38,575 nt of DNA from Kiritimatiellia bacterium. Its GTDB lineage: Bacteria; Verrucomicrobiota; Kiritimatiellia; RFP12; UBA1067. The notes beneath the pieces were generated by a model that saw nothing but the letters and a program-made list of their open reading frames with translations, searched no databases and was not told the origin of the DNA. Location of the stretch: assembly GCA_016296065.1 (NCBI GenBank), contig JAEDKA010000034.1:1-38575 (forward strand). Direction: 5' to 3'. Each line of letters starts with the position of its first letter. The first letter of the stretch is position 1. Positions 9,525 through 16,727 of this stretch are shown here, piece by piece. A program made the translations under genes and the position numbers.

Positions 9525-9983
9525 ATGGACGCAAAAGAACTCATAGCGGATATCGCTAAGCGCATCAACATCGAATACGACGGAGGCGACGTTCTCTCGT
9601 TCGAGGCGGACGGGCTCGGCGTGGCGATCAGCATCCTGCCGGAGCTTGACGCGCTCGTGCTGACGGGCGACATCGGCGAGCCGCCGCCGGAGCGGCTGGA
9701 GGGGCTGTACAAGACGCTCCTCGGCGCGAACCACCTCTTCGGCGGAACGGCCGGCGCGACGATATCGCTCGATCCGGACGGCGGACGCATCGCCATCTGC
9801 CGCCAGATGCCGCTCGCGATGCTCGACGGCGACAAGCTCTATGCGGAGGTCGAGCGGTTCGTCAACACGGCGGAGACGTGGTCGAGGGTCGTCGCGGACT
9901 ACCGCAGCGCGTTGTCGGAGGCGGACGAAGCGGCGGATGACGAGCCCCAGTCGTTCTCCGGAAGCGGCTTCATGCAGGTCTAG
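9525..9983 (+). CDS. CesT/Tir-type chaperone family protein
   Basis: 152 residues, soluble and acidic, with no signal peptide. The pattern is that of the CesT family (type III secretion chaperones): an N-terminal helix, a strand pair around LGVAISILPELDALVLTGDI, a helix with LLGANHLFGG, strands ATISLDPDGGRIAICRQMPL, then a C-terminal helix LYAEVERFVNTAETW. In pathogens such proteins hold secreted effectors partly unfolded before export. A disordered acidic tail follows (EADEAADDEPQS). No type III secretion apparatus gene is seen within the window, so it may serve a distant system or have another role. It has its own TGGTATAAT promoter, and AAGGAG precedes the start. The fold assignment is good; the partner is unknown. 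Confidence 0.8.
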   Translation: MDAKELIADIAKRINIEYDGGDVLSFEADGLGVAISILPELDALVLTGDIGEPPPERLEGLYKTLLGANHLFGGTAGATISLDPDGGRIAICRQMPLAMLDGDKLYAEVERFVNTAETWSRVVADYRSALSEADEAADDEPQSFSGSGFMQV

Positions 9984-10119
9984 CTCGCGCCCCCTGTGCC
10001 GTTGTAACCTTGCCGGGTTTCGCGTGTAGACAGAACGACAAGAAAAAAGCAACGGTGCCCCGGCATCAAGGGTTCGCAGCCGCTCGGGAACGGAGACGAC
10101 ATTGCATGCAGGAGGAACG

Positions 10120-11361
10120 ATGAACGCATGGAAGACGTGGGACAGGGTGTGTAACAGAATCAGCTGGCTGGTGCTGGGCGTTTACGTCGCCTACGCACTG
10201 GTCATTCGGCTTGCGCTCCCTGCGGACACGGTAGCCGGGATTGACCGGTACGCCGACTGGCTGGTCCCCGTTCTGCTGGCGGGCGCAGTCGGGTACATCA
10301 CGAACTGGCTGGCGCTCTGGTACCTGTTCAAGCCGTACGAACCTCGTCTCGGCGGGCTCCTCCACGGGATCATCCCGCGGCAGAAGCGCGAAATGGCCGT
10401 GTCGCTCGGCAACATGGTCGGGAAGAAGCTGCTCAATCCCGATGCGCTCGTCGACGAGATGAAGTGCGAGGTGCTGTCATTCGTGAACGACGCGCGGCGG
10501 ATGGCGCAGCTCCGCGACTGGATCCAGCGGTACCTTGTCGAGCACGAGGCCGAGATCGTCGAGTTCGCGTCGCCGTTTGTGGAGCGCCAGGTCTTTTCCG
10601 TAATCGACGGCCTTGCGACGGAGGATACATGGTCGAGGATATGGGACGAGGGGATACTTCCGCGGATCAAGAGCGAGACTTCCCGACGGTTCATGGTCGA
10701 AAAGCTTGTCGAGGCGCTTCGCGACAACGCGGGCGGGATCATCGACGAGGTGCGCGGCGAGTTGCGGGCGTTCCTGCGGCGGAAGCTGGCGGAGAAGCTT
10801 CCGCTGGGCATGGGCGCGGACATGATCACCGACTACGTCATGGCGAACTTCGCCGACTATGCGAGCATGAAGGGGAAGCTGGATGCATGGCTTCTGCGCG
10901 AGGCGACCCAGACCATGCTGAGGAATAAGCTTCTGTCGTACGCGGACCAGCTCACCGCGTGGATGAAGGGCGAGGAGGGGCAGAAGGTCATGGGCGGGAT
11001 GGTCAGGGAGATGAGGGTGCGCGGCAAGCGCTACATCGCCGCGTACCTTCGCGAGAACGTGCCGACGCTGGTCGAGCGCGCGTTCGCGTCCGACATGCTC
11101 CGCGAGAAACTCGAGAAGGGCGTGCTGCCCAAGGTCGGCGAGAGGGCGGCCCAGCTCATCGCGGAGAACAAGCAGGCGATCCTCGACAGGCTTCGGCTCG
11201 AGCAGCGCGTGACGGAAGCGGTGGACGGCATGTCCGTCGCGACGTTCCACCGGACGCTCGACGAGTTCATGTCCGAGAATCTCTGCGCGGTCCAGGTGCT
11301 TGGCTTCCTCCTCGGCGCGGCGGTAGGCGCTCTCCAGCTACTGACGCGCATACGGATCTAG
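10120..11361 (+). CDS. DUF445 family membrane protein
   Basis: 413 residues. The start at 10120 is fixed by AGGAGG at 10110-10115; an upstream in-frame TTG at 10102 would overlap that site. The N-terminus has two membrane segments (about 13-35 and 45-66, the latter with the family hallmark GYITNWLALWYLFKP). A long helical middle part contains repeated elements such as IPRQKREMAVSLGNMV. A final hydrophobic segment near the C-terminus (VLGFLLGAAVGALQLL) precedes a short basic tail. This layout matches the DUF445/YjiN-YheB family, whose molecular function is not established. It is encoded 136 nt after the CesT-like gene with no promoter word in between, so the two may be co-transcribed. A short hairpin with a T run follows. 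Confidence 0.85.
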   Translation: MNAWKTWDRVCNRISWLVLGVYVAYALVIRLALPADTVAGIDRYADWLVPVLLAGAVGYITNWLALWYLFKPYEPRLGGLLHGIIPRQKREMAVSLGNMVGKKLLNPDALVDEMKCEVLSFVNDARRMAQLRDWIQRYLVEHEAEIVEFASPFVERQVFSVIDGLATEDTWSRIWDEGILPRIKSETSRRFMVEKLVEALRDNAGGIIDEVRGELRAFLRRKLAEKLPLGMGADMITDYVMANFADYASMKGKLDAWLLREATQTMLRNKLLSYADQLTAWMKGEEGQKVMGGMVREMRVRGKRYIAAYLRENVPTLVERAFASDMLREKLEKGVLPKVGERAAQLIAENKQAILDRLRLEQRVTEAVDGMSVATFHRTLDEFMSENLCAVQVLGFLLGAAVGALQLLTRIRI

Positions 11362-11435
11362 GAGGCCGTTCTGTTTTTGGGGATCGAGTGATTCATGGGG
11401 TTCCGTCAATGCCCCGCATCACACCGCTTTTGCAG

Positions 11436-11460
11436 CGACCCAGTTGCGTGGTCGGTTTTT
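11436..11460 (+). terminator. Possible intrinsic terminator after the DUF445 gene
   Basis: CGACC at 11436-11440 pairs with GGTCG at 11450-11454 around a nine-base loop, followed by GTTTTT at 11455-11460. The stem is only 5 bp, so this is a modest prediction. Confidence 0.5.
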
Positions 11461-11493
11461 AATCGACAAAATTTACCATGCTGGTCAAGAATA

Positions 11494-11502
11494 TGATAGA
11501 AT
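11494..11502 (+). promoter_or_regulatory. Weak extended -10-like site (TGATAGAAT)
   Basis: TGATAGAAT sits 38 nt before a small ORF with a very good AGGAGG site (11530-11535, start 11541). It differs from the local consensus in one base of the hexamer and could drive the relic region 11541-11802. Confidence 0.4.
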
Positions 11503-11540
11503 GTTCATCGTGCGAATCTGAGAAAAGGCAGGAGGAAGCG

Positions 11541-11672
11541 ATGTACGGTTCTGAAAATCTAATACTGACCGGATGGGGCTATGTCGGATGCGCTGCGGCG
11601 GCTGAGGGTGCGAGACGTGAGCCGCAACACCGTGAGGAAGTATCTGTAGGGGATGTTTTTAGACAGGATTAA
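11541..11672 (+). pseudogene. Small ORF or gene relic; overlapping frame ends in RNTVRKYL
   Basis: A perfect AGGAGG, 5 nt before the ATG, opens a 43-residue frame (MYGSENLILTGWGYVG, then an Ala-rich stretch) that runs into the neighbouring inverted repeat and stops. A second frame starting at 11581 encodes 22 residues (MSDALRRLRVRDVS followed by RNTVRKYL) and stops at 11649. The strong ribosome site with two short overlapping frames suggests a decayed, frameshifted gene, or a real small peptide. SRNTVRKYL resembles the recognition helix of IS21-type IstA helix-turn-helix proteins. The same RNTVRKYL-stop block recurs at 16849-16875. I do not recognise the parent gene. Confidence 0.45.
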
Positions 11673-11805
11673 CAGGATTTACAAGATTATGAGTATTGAT
11701 GAACTTTGTTACAAGGTTATTGGGGCGGCCATGGCCGTACACAAACACAAATATCGTATCTACCATTCCCCTAATCCTGTTAATCCTGTAAATCCTGTCT
11801 AAAAA
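11656..11805. repeat. Inverted repeat of AGGATT/AATCCT arrays flanking a relic ORF
   Basis: The left arm (11656-11688) and the reverse complement of the right arm (11773-11805) match at 30 of 33 positions. Each arm begins TTTTTAGACAGGATT and continues with AACAGGATT/TTACAGGATT-like steps of about 9 bp. The 84-nt interior encodes the start of a GxxExxY-like protein. The arms could pair in RNA as a 33-bp stem. Confidence 0.9.
11689..11802 (+). pseudogene. Truncated GxxExxY protein relic
   Basis: A 37-residue frame begins MSIDELCYKVIGAAMAVHKH and then runs through the right inverted-repeat arm (SPNPVNPVNPV) to a stop. The first 18 residues match the N-terminal pattern of GxxExxY proteins (about LxxxIIGAAIEVHRxLGPG), a family of about 125 residues. 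The conserved LGPG-LLE continuation and the GxxExxY motif itself are missing, so most of the gene has been deleted. It has no good ribosome-binding site. Confidence 0.6.
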
Positions 11806-11825
11806 CCAAAAGGAGCTTTTGCGAA

Positions 11826-12476
11826 ATGATCAAGATAATCCAAGGCGACATAACGACGCTTGCGGTGGATGCCATCGTCAACGCGGCGAACCAGGTGATG
11901 CTGGGCGGTGGCGGTGTGGATGGCGCGATTCATCGCGCCGCCGGGCCGGAGCTGTACGAGGCGTGCCTCAAGGTGCCGGAGGTGAGGCCGGGCGTCCGCT
12001 GTCCGACAGGCGAGGCGCGCATCACGCCGGGCTTCAGGCTGCCCGCGAAGTTCGTGATCCACACCGTCGGACCGGTCTATCGCGATGGGCTTCATGGAGA
12101 GCCGGAGAAGCTCGCGGCCTGCTACCGCAATTCGCTCGCCCTCGCGGCGGAGAACGGCTGCAAGTCGATTGCCTTCCCCTGTATCTCGACAGGCGTGTAC
12201 GGCTACCCGATTGAAGACGCCGCGAAGATAGCAGTACGGGAGGTGGAGGATTATCTCACGCAGAGTTGCAGAGAGGCAGAGGTCGCAGAGGAGGAATCTG
12301 GTAGGGCGCGATCACCGGTATCACCCGAACGCAGTGAGCCGCGTAAGCGGTCGCTAGAGGTGTGCGCGCCGCAAGACAGGGGGGCGGTCGCTCCGCGACC
12401 GCCTATCGAAGTGATCTTCTGCTGCTTCTCGGAACGGGATGCGTCGGTGTATAAGCGGCTTCTGAATATGGTATAA
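11826..12476 (+). CDS. Macro domain protein (O-acetyl-ADP-ribose deacetylase-like) with an in-frame insertion
   Basis: 216 residues. Residues 1-145 form a classic macro domain: GDIT at the start, VNAAN then a GGGGVDGAIH loop, CPTGEAR, VIHTVGP and ISTGVYGYP. This class (YmdB-like) binds ADP-ribose and removes acetyl or ADP-ribosyl groups. After EDYL the fold should continue with the last strand (EVIFCCF) and helix, but about 48 residues rich in E, R and P intervene. They are encoded by 12258-12403, which contains a GCAGAG repeat and a 9-3-9 palindrome, both looking like inserted repeats. The final strand and helix (IEVIFCCFSERDASVYKRLL) resume in frame, so the protein may still fold. The last two residues and stop (MV-stop) lie inside the TGGTATAAT promoter of the next unit. 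AAGGAG is about 10 nt before the ATG. Confidence 0.88.
   Translation: MIKIIQGDITTLAVDAIVNAANQVMLGGGGVDGAIHRAAGPELYEACLKVPEVRPGVRCPTGEARITPGFRLPAKFVIHTVGPVYRDGLHGEPEKLAACYRNSLALAAENGCKSIAFPCISTGVYGYPIEDAAKIAVREVEDYLTQSCREAEVAEEESGRARSPVSPERSEPRKRSLEVCAPQDRGAVAPRPPIEVIFCCFSERDASVYKRLLNMV
12258..12403. repeat. Composite repeat insertion inside the macro-domain gene
   Basis: The stretch starts with four GCAGAG words at 12260, 12268, 12276 and 12285 (8-9 bp steps). It ends with the palindrome GGCGGTCGC-TCC-GCGACCGCC at 12383-12403 (9-bp stem, 3-nt loop). It interrupts the macro fold between its penultimate helix and last strand while keeping the reading frame. The exact borders are estimated from where the protein departs from and rejoins the family pattern. 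Confidence 0.7.
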
Positions 12477-12477
12477 T
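12469..12477 (+). promoter_or_regulatory. Extended -10 promoter (TGGTATAAT) for the RNA/helicase unit
   Basis: A perfect TGGTATAAT overlaps the stop codon of the macro gene (TAA at 12474-12476). Transcription should begin near 12484, giving a leader of about 215 nt before the helicase start. Confidence 0.85.
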
Positions 12478-12483
12478 ATCTTC

Positions 12484-12684
12484 GTCGGCCTGAAGGTATA
12501 GGGGTTCAATAAACCCAGTAGGGCGGCCATCGGAAATGATGCAGATTTACCTGCAGTGAGGAGAGTCCTGGAGCCAAGGCGTCGAAGGGGCGAATCTGCA
12601 GGGCCGTAGGGCAGCCGAGGCAGGGGCAATTCAACCAGCGGGGAGGAACCGCGAGGGGTTACTGCTGGATTATCCTGAATTGTC
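12484..12684 (+). ncRNA. Candidate structured RNA or 5' leader upstream of the helicase
   Basis: This 200-nt stretch has no convincing reading frame, lies between a TGGTATAAT promoter and the helicase GAGG site (12689-12692), and folds well by eye. Helices seen: GGGTT 12502-12506 with AACCC 12512-12516 (loop CAATA); TGCAGATT 12540-12547 with AATCTGCA 12593-12600, enclosing AGGA-GAG-TCCT (12559-12569); and GGCAATTCA 12625-12633 with TGAATTGTC 12676-12684 (9 pairs, one G-U), enclosing CCAGC 12635-12639 with GCTGG 12664-12668 and an inner GCGG/CCGC. It may be a regulatory leader of the helicase or an independent RNA. Some words (the 5' GGGTT hairpin, AGGNGAGTCCT) remind me of HEARO/omega RNAs of IscB systems, but I cannot confirm this and no IscB gene is present. 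Confidence 0.6.
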
Positions 12685-12699
12685 ACTTGAGGTTGTCGT

Positions 12700-15618
12700 A
12701 TGGGCATGAAACTTACCGATGAGCAGCGGCGGGTTGTCGAGATCGACGCGGGGAGCCATCTTGTGCTTGCGCCGCCCGGATCGGGGAAGACCGAGATTCT
12801 GTCGCAGCGAATTCTTCACGCCATGCGCACGGGCGTGAACCCGGAGCGCATGCTCTGCGCGACGTTCACAAACCGCGCGGCGTACGAGATGCGCTCGCGC
12901 GTGGAGGCGCAGGGTGTAGGCGTCGCGCTGCCCGAGGTGGGGAATCTCCACCACTTCTGCTTCCGCTTTCTTCGCTCGGTCGGCAGGCTTTCTCCCGCGA
13001 AGCATGTTCTGGACGACTGCGAGCAGCTTTCGTTCGCGAAGGAGGTCGTCGATGTCCTGAGGGCGGAGCTGAAGACCGGGAGGCCGTGCGGAAAGGAAAC
13101 GCGCGGCGTGACGGTGCTGCGTTCCGTCAAAGGCGTGGTAAAGGAGCCGGAGGGTCCAATCAACGAGCTTCGCGTCGCGCATCTCCACGGGCTTCTCGAG
13201 GAATACTTCGCGAGCTGCGCGGAGAAGGACCGCTCTCCTTATCCCGCCATGCTCTCCGCGATGCTGATAGCGCATCAGCGCAGGATGGGGATTCCACTGC
13301 GCTACCTCCGGGCGATGCCTCCTGAGCTCTACGAGCTTGACGGCGAAGGCGTGGTGCGTGCGCTTTCCGGATGCTACGCCGCGCTCAAGCGCAGGTTCTG
13401 CAGCGTTGACTTCGACGACCTGATCAACGAAGCCTATCTTTACCTGGAGCGCTCGCCTTTGTCCGACGAGCGCAGGTTCCGCTGGGTGATGATCGACGAG
13501 GTGCAGGATCTGAATCCGCTCCAGTGGCAGATCGTGCGCGGCTTGACGTCGAAGGAGGCGGTGAGCGTCTACTTCGGCGACGCCGAGCAGGCGATATTCT
13601 CGTTCCTCGGCGCGTCGGAGGAGAGCTTCGCCTCCGCCGTGCGCGGCTGCGAGCGCCACTTCTTCAGGAGGAATTTCCGCGCGACGCCTCATCTTCTGGA
13701 GATACTGATGCGGTATTCGCTCGACGCGCTGCGCTCCGAGTGGGAGTTTCTCCCGCACCCTGCGGACGCGCATCAGGCAAACGGAGTCGTTGGCGCCTGC
13801 AAGTCGAAGTCGGGCGCGGAAGTCATGCAGCATGTGCGCTGGCTTGTCGATTCTGGAACGGCGTCGAACGTGGCGATTCTCGTGAGGCGCAACATTGAGG
13901 CCGACGCGCTCGAGGCGAAGGTGCGCGAACTTCGGTTTCGCTATTCCAAGGTCTCGGGAATTGACCTCTTCTCGCTTGCCGCCATGCGCGATTTCCTGGC
14001 ATACGTCTCCGTCGTCGTCGGGACGGCGTCCCGTACTGACTGGGCGCGGCTGCTGCGCCGCTTTGCCCTCGGCGTGCATTCGCACAGCGCGGCGAGATAT
14101 CTTGTGCGGGGGATGTTCGCGGCCGGGTTTGATCCGGCGAAACTGTGGGACGGCCCTAATCGCATTCCGCTTCTGCCCAATCCCCGCAGCCGCCGCCTGA
14201 TGTGGGCGTGGCGAAACCGCAGGAAGCTGACGTCGTTTCGCGACGTTCTGAAGGATGCTGTTTCGGAAGGCAGGAAGTGCCTGTGCGGGAACTCGACGGT
14301 CCGCGCGCTCTTCGAGATATTCGCGGACGTTGCATTCGGCGTGGCGGGGAGGTATTCACTGCGCGAGCTGTGGCCGGAGGCGGGAAGGTGGCGCGACGAG
14401 CTGGACCCGGCGGCGCGAAAGGCGGCGGAAGTCCATTCGCGCGAAAGGATCGGAAAATTCCTTCGGTATGTCGAATTCGCCTGCGGCGGGAAGGGCAGGA
14501 GCCTCGGCGAGGTGCTTGCGGAAGAGTGGAACCGGCTGCGGCAGCTCAAGGAGGCGGATCTTCTCGTCGGCGACGAGAAGGTCGTTCTGTCCACGATCCA
14601 CAAGGCGAAGGGGCGTCAGTTCGACGCCGTGGTGATTCCCGACGTGTCGGATGTGCTGGATTGCGCAGGTGGGTCGTCCGGCGAGGCGGATCGCCTGCTG
14701 TATGTAGCCATGAGCAGGGCGAAGCGTCACCTGATGCTCTTCGGCTGTCCCGACACGCCCGTTTTCAGCCGCCTTGAGCCTTGCTTCGAAAAGGGGTACG
14801 TCAACTACTATCTGCGTAAGGCGATGGGAAGCGTTGCAAAAGGTGACTGGCTGGCGGAATGGGAAAGGCTTGCCGAATTGAACGAGGCGGGGCGATGCGA
14901 TGTCGAGTTGGCTTTGAAGGCTGTCGAATCGGGGAATGGCCCAATCGTGCGAATGGCCCTGAAGGTCATGCGGCATGACCCGGACCGCGCCACTTTGAGG
15001 CGAAGATATCTTGAGATGGCGCGATCGCTTGTGGTGCCGTTTGATTGCCTTGAGACGCTTGTCGACTGCCTGTCTGATTGCTTTGGGCGCGACCTTGAGG
15101 TTCTCGGGGTGATTCGCATGCTGGCACGGGCGTCGGCGCGGAGCGACGTGTGCAGCGCGGCATTGCGCTATGCCTGTTCTGCGGCGGAAGAAGCATCGCT
15201 GAGGGCCGATGCAATGGCCGCCATGAGCGATGCGCTGTACTGCCGCTCGGCCGAACTGCGCGTTGCGGCGGCGACTGCGCTCCTTGACCTTGGCGAAGGG
15301 CGCTGGGCGGGTGCCGTAAAGGGAACCGCGGGCGATTTCGAGCGGCTCGGCAGAATCGCCGCGCCGTCGCATGACGCCGCGCTGCGGGAGATTATCGCCG
15401 CTGCAGAACGCAATGGCGACAGCGCCTATGCCAGAAGGCTGAGGCGAGTGGTGTTTCTGAGGGCGGCGCGGGTTGGATTGGCAACGCAAGCGTTGCCATC
15501 AGGACAGGGGCAAGCGCTGCCATCAGGACAGGGGCAGGCGCTGCCATCAGGACAGGGGCGAGCGCTGCCATCGGGGCGGGGGCTGGCGTTGCCATCGGGG
15601 CAGGGGCAGCGCTGGTAG
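12700..15618 (+). CDS. UvrD/Rep-like SF1 DNA helicase with HEAT-like C-terminus and a repeat-derived tail
   Basis: 972 residues. The start at 12700 has GAGG 7 nt upstream. Helicase motifs are complete: Q-motif (Q9), Walker A APPGSGKT (K30), motif Ia CATFTNRAA, Walker B MIDEVQD (D266, E267), motif III FGDAEQAIFSFLGA, motif V STIHKAKGRQFDAVV, motif VI LYVAMSRAKRHL (R673). This is an ATP-driven 3'-5' DNA translocase of the UvrD/PcrA/Rep type. Residues about 715-925 are helical with HEAT/ARM-like Ala/Leu-rich repeats in place of the usual UvrD C-terminus. Residues 930-972 are QALPSGQG-like octads encoded by the 24-bp tandem repeat at 15480-15615. It is encoded directly after the candidate structured RNA. 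A role in repair or in defence is possible; the sequence does not decide. Confidence 0.88.
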   Translation: MGMKLTDEQRRVVEIDAGSHLVLAPPGSGKTEILSQRILHAMRTGVNPERMLCATFTNRAAYEMRSRVEAQGVGVALPEVGNLHHFCFRFLRSVGRLSPAKHVLDDCEQLSFAKEVVDVLRAELKTGRPCGKETRGVTVLRSVKGVVKEPEGPINELRVAHLHGLLEEYFASCAEKDRSPYPAMLSAMLIAHQRRMGIPLRYLRAMPPELYELDGEGVVRALSGCYAALKRRFCSVDFDDLINEAYLYLERSPLSDERRFRWVMIDEVQDLNPLQWQIVRGLTSKEAVSVYFGDAEQAIFSFLGASEESFASAVRGCERHFFRRNFRATPHLLEILMRYSLDALRSEWEFLPHPADAHQANGVVGACKSKSGAEVMQHVRWLVDSGTASNVAILVRRNIEADALEAKVRELRFRYSKVSGIDLFSLAAMRDFLAYVSVVVGTASRTDWARLLRRFALGVHSHSAARYLVRGMFAAGFDPAKLWDGPNRIPLLPNPRSRRLMWAWRNRRKLTSFRDVLKDAVSEGRKCLCGNSTVRALFEIFADVAFGVAGRYSLRELWPEAGRWRDELDPAARKAAEVHSRERIGKFLRYVEFACGGKGRSLGEVLAEEWNRLRQLKEADLLVGDEKVVLSTIHKAKGRQFDAVVIPDVSDVLDCAGGSSGEADRLLYVAMSRAKRHLMLFGCPDTPVFSRLEPCFEKGYVNYYLRKAMGSVAKGDWLAEWERLAELNEAGRCDVELALKAVESGNGPIVRMALKVMRHDPDRATLRRRYLEMARSLVVPFDCLETLVDCLSDCFGRDLEVLGVIRMLARASARSDVCSAALRYACSAAEEASLRADAMAAMSDALYCRSAELRVAAATALLDLGEGRWAGAVKGTAGDFERLGRIAAPSHDAALREIIAAAERNGDSAYARRLRRVVFLRAARVGLATQALPSGQGQALPSGQGQALPSGQGRALPSGRGLALPSGQGQRW
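15480..15615. repeat. 24-bp tandem repeat array at the helicase 3' end, opening with an 8-2-8 hairpin
   Basis: Five 24-bp units (15487-15510, 15511-15534, 15535-15558, 15559-15582, 15583-15606) plus a 9-bp partial unit. The consensus is CAAGCGYTGCCATCAGGACA then GGGG; the last two units have diverged. The array opens with the perfect hairpin GGCAACGC-AA-GCGTTGCC (15480-15497). It is read in frame as QALPSGQG repeats and ends at the helicase stop, 35 nt before the transposase start. Confidence 0.95.
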
Positions 15619-15652
15619 TTGGAATAGTGATGAAAAGAGAAAGGTGTTGATC

Positions 15653-16726
15653 ATGAGGTTGAAAGAAAAGAAGGAGATTCGCAAGTACAGGCGGTTTAAC
15701 GGGTATGACTACACCCGGGGAGCGGCGCTGTTCATTACAATCGTCACAAACCCGCGGCGGCGGCTGTTCGGGGAAATCGTCGGCGCCCGGCTTCGGAGAA
15801 CTGCGCTCGGGCTTGCCGTCGAAAGCAGGTTGGCCGAGATGGCGCAGATGCCCGGCATCTGCCTCTTCAACTTCGTCGTCATGCCTGACCATGTCCATCT
15901 GCAGCTCCATCTCCGCGCGGGGCTGCAGGATCCGCTTGTTGTGCTCGGGCGGGCGATAGGCGCGTTCAAGAGCCTCTGCGCGAAGGACTTCCACGAGCTG
16001 ACGGGCGAGAGTGGTCCGCTCTGGCAGCAGGGCTACCACGACTGGATATGCGTGTCGGAGGAAATGATAGCCGCGGTCAACCGCTATATCGACTACAATC
16101 CGCTGAAGTTCGAGCTGCGCTACAACCAGCCCGAGTTCCTTGCGATTCGCGAGCCGATAGCGGCTTGGCGGCTTTCGCCAGAGGAATTTTGGCGCGGCAT
16201 CGGCGCGGTCGATCTCCTTGACGGAGACGCGCCTTTCGTCGCGCTGCGCATAAGCCGCAGGCTCTCTTCGCGGCAGATCGCCGAGGCGGTCGCGCGCATT
16301 CGCCGGCGCGTCGGCGACTATGTCTTCGTCGGCGGGTGGATAAGCCCGGGCGAGAAGGCGGTGCGCGACATGCTGCTTGCCGAGCCGCGTGGGAGGATTG
16401 TGCAGATACTGCCCTCGGCGATGCCGCACGACTACAGGGTGGGCAGCATGTGGCTCGAGGCGGTGCGCGACAGGCGCGCGGCGATCATCGCGCGCGGCAA
16501 CAGCGAGGTCGAGTTCTCCCGCGTGGCGTGCCTGGAGGTCAACGAGGTGGCGGTGGAATTGGCAGCGCAAGCGCTGCCATCAGGACAGGGGCAAGCGTTG
16601 CCATCAGGACAGGGGCAAGCGTTGCCATCAGGACAGGGGCAAGCGTTGCCATCAGGACAGGGGCAGGCGGCGGCTTGCGGCAAGGCGGTGTACTGGCTGC
16701 CGGAGGGGCCGAGACTTGTTTCTTGA
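15653..16726 (+). CDS. REP-associated tyrosine transposase (RAYT, Y1/HUH type)
   Basis: 357 residues. The start at 15653 follows AAGGTG with about 7 nt spacing. The N-terminal 150 residues carry the IS200-like Y1 transposase pattern: F-TIVT near the start, the HUH pair H80/H82 in VVMPDHVHLQLHL, LWQQGYHD, and the tyrosine motif NRYIDYNP (Y145). These enzymes cut and rejoin single-stranded DNA at hairpins. RAYTs usually stand alone between REP repeats and are domesticated or self-limiting. Residues about 150-305 form a second domain of unclear role. Residues about 306-337 are four QALPSGQG octads encoded by a 24-bp array identical in type to the one just upstream. The final 20 residues (CGKAVYWLPEGPRLVS) look like an original C-terminus, so the array may be an in-frame insertion. 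An 8-2-8 hairpin follows the stop. Confidence 0.85.
   Translation: MRLKEKKEIRKYRRFNGYDYTRGAALFITIVTNPRRRLFGEIVGARLRRTALGLAVESRLAEMAQMPGICLFNFVVMPDHVHLQLHLRAGLQDPLVVLGRAIGAFKSLCAKDFHELTGESGPLWQQGYHDWICVSEEMIAAVNRYIDYNPLKFELRYNQPEFLAIREPIAAWRLSPEEFWRGIGAVDLLDGDAPFVALRISRRLSSRQIAEAVARIRRRVGDYVFVGGWISPGEKAVRDMLLAEPRGRIVQILPSAMPHDYRVGSMWLEAVRDRRAAIIARGNSEVEFSRVACLEVNEVAVELAAQALPSGQGQALPSGQGQALPSGQGQALPSGQGQAAACGKAVYWLPEGPRLVS
16561..16663. repeat. 24-bp tandem repeat array inside the RAYT 3' end
   Basis: Four 24-bp units (16568-16591, 16592-16615, 16616-16639, 16640-16663) of the same sequence, orientation and reading frame as the array in the helicase gene. It opens with the perfect hairpin GGCAGCGC-AA-GCGCTGCC (16561-16578). 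Compared with the first array, both strands of the fifth stem pair have changed (A-T to G-C), so pairing is kept. Confidence 0.95.
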
Positions 16727-16727
16727 C

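Noticed and set aside
12484..12684. RNase P RNA, because of GAGGAGAGTCC
   Set aside because: The region is too short, and the conserved ACAGAA and other core pieces of RNase P RNA are missing.
15480..16663. CRISPR array
   Set aside because: The 24-bp units directly adjoin each other with no unique spacers, and they are read in frame as protein.
16361..16726. The RAYT gene as a pseudogene because of its repeat-containing end
   Set aside because: The HUH pair and tyrosine motif are intact and the frame is open through the array, so it is best called a gene.
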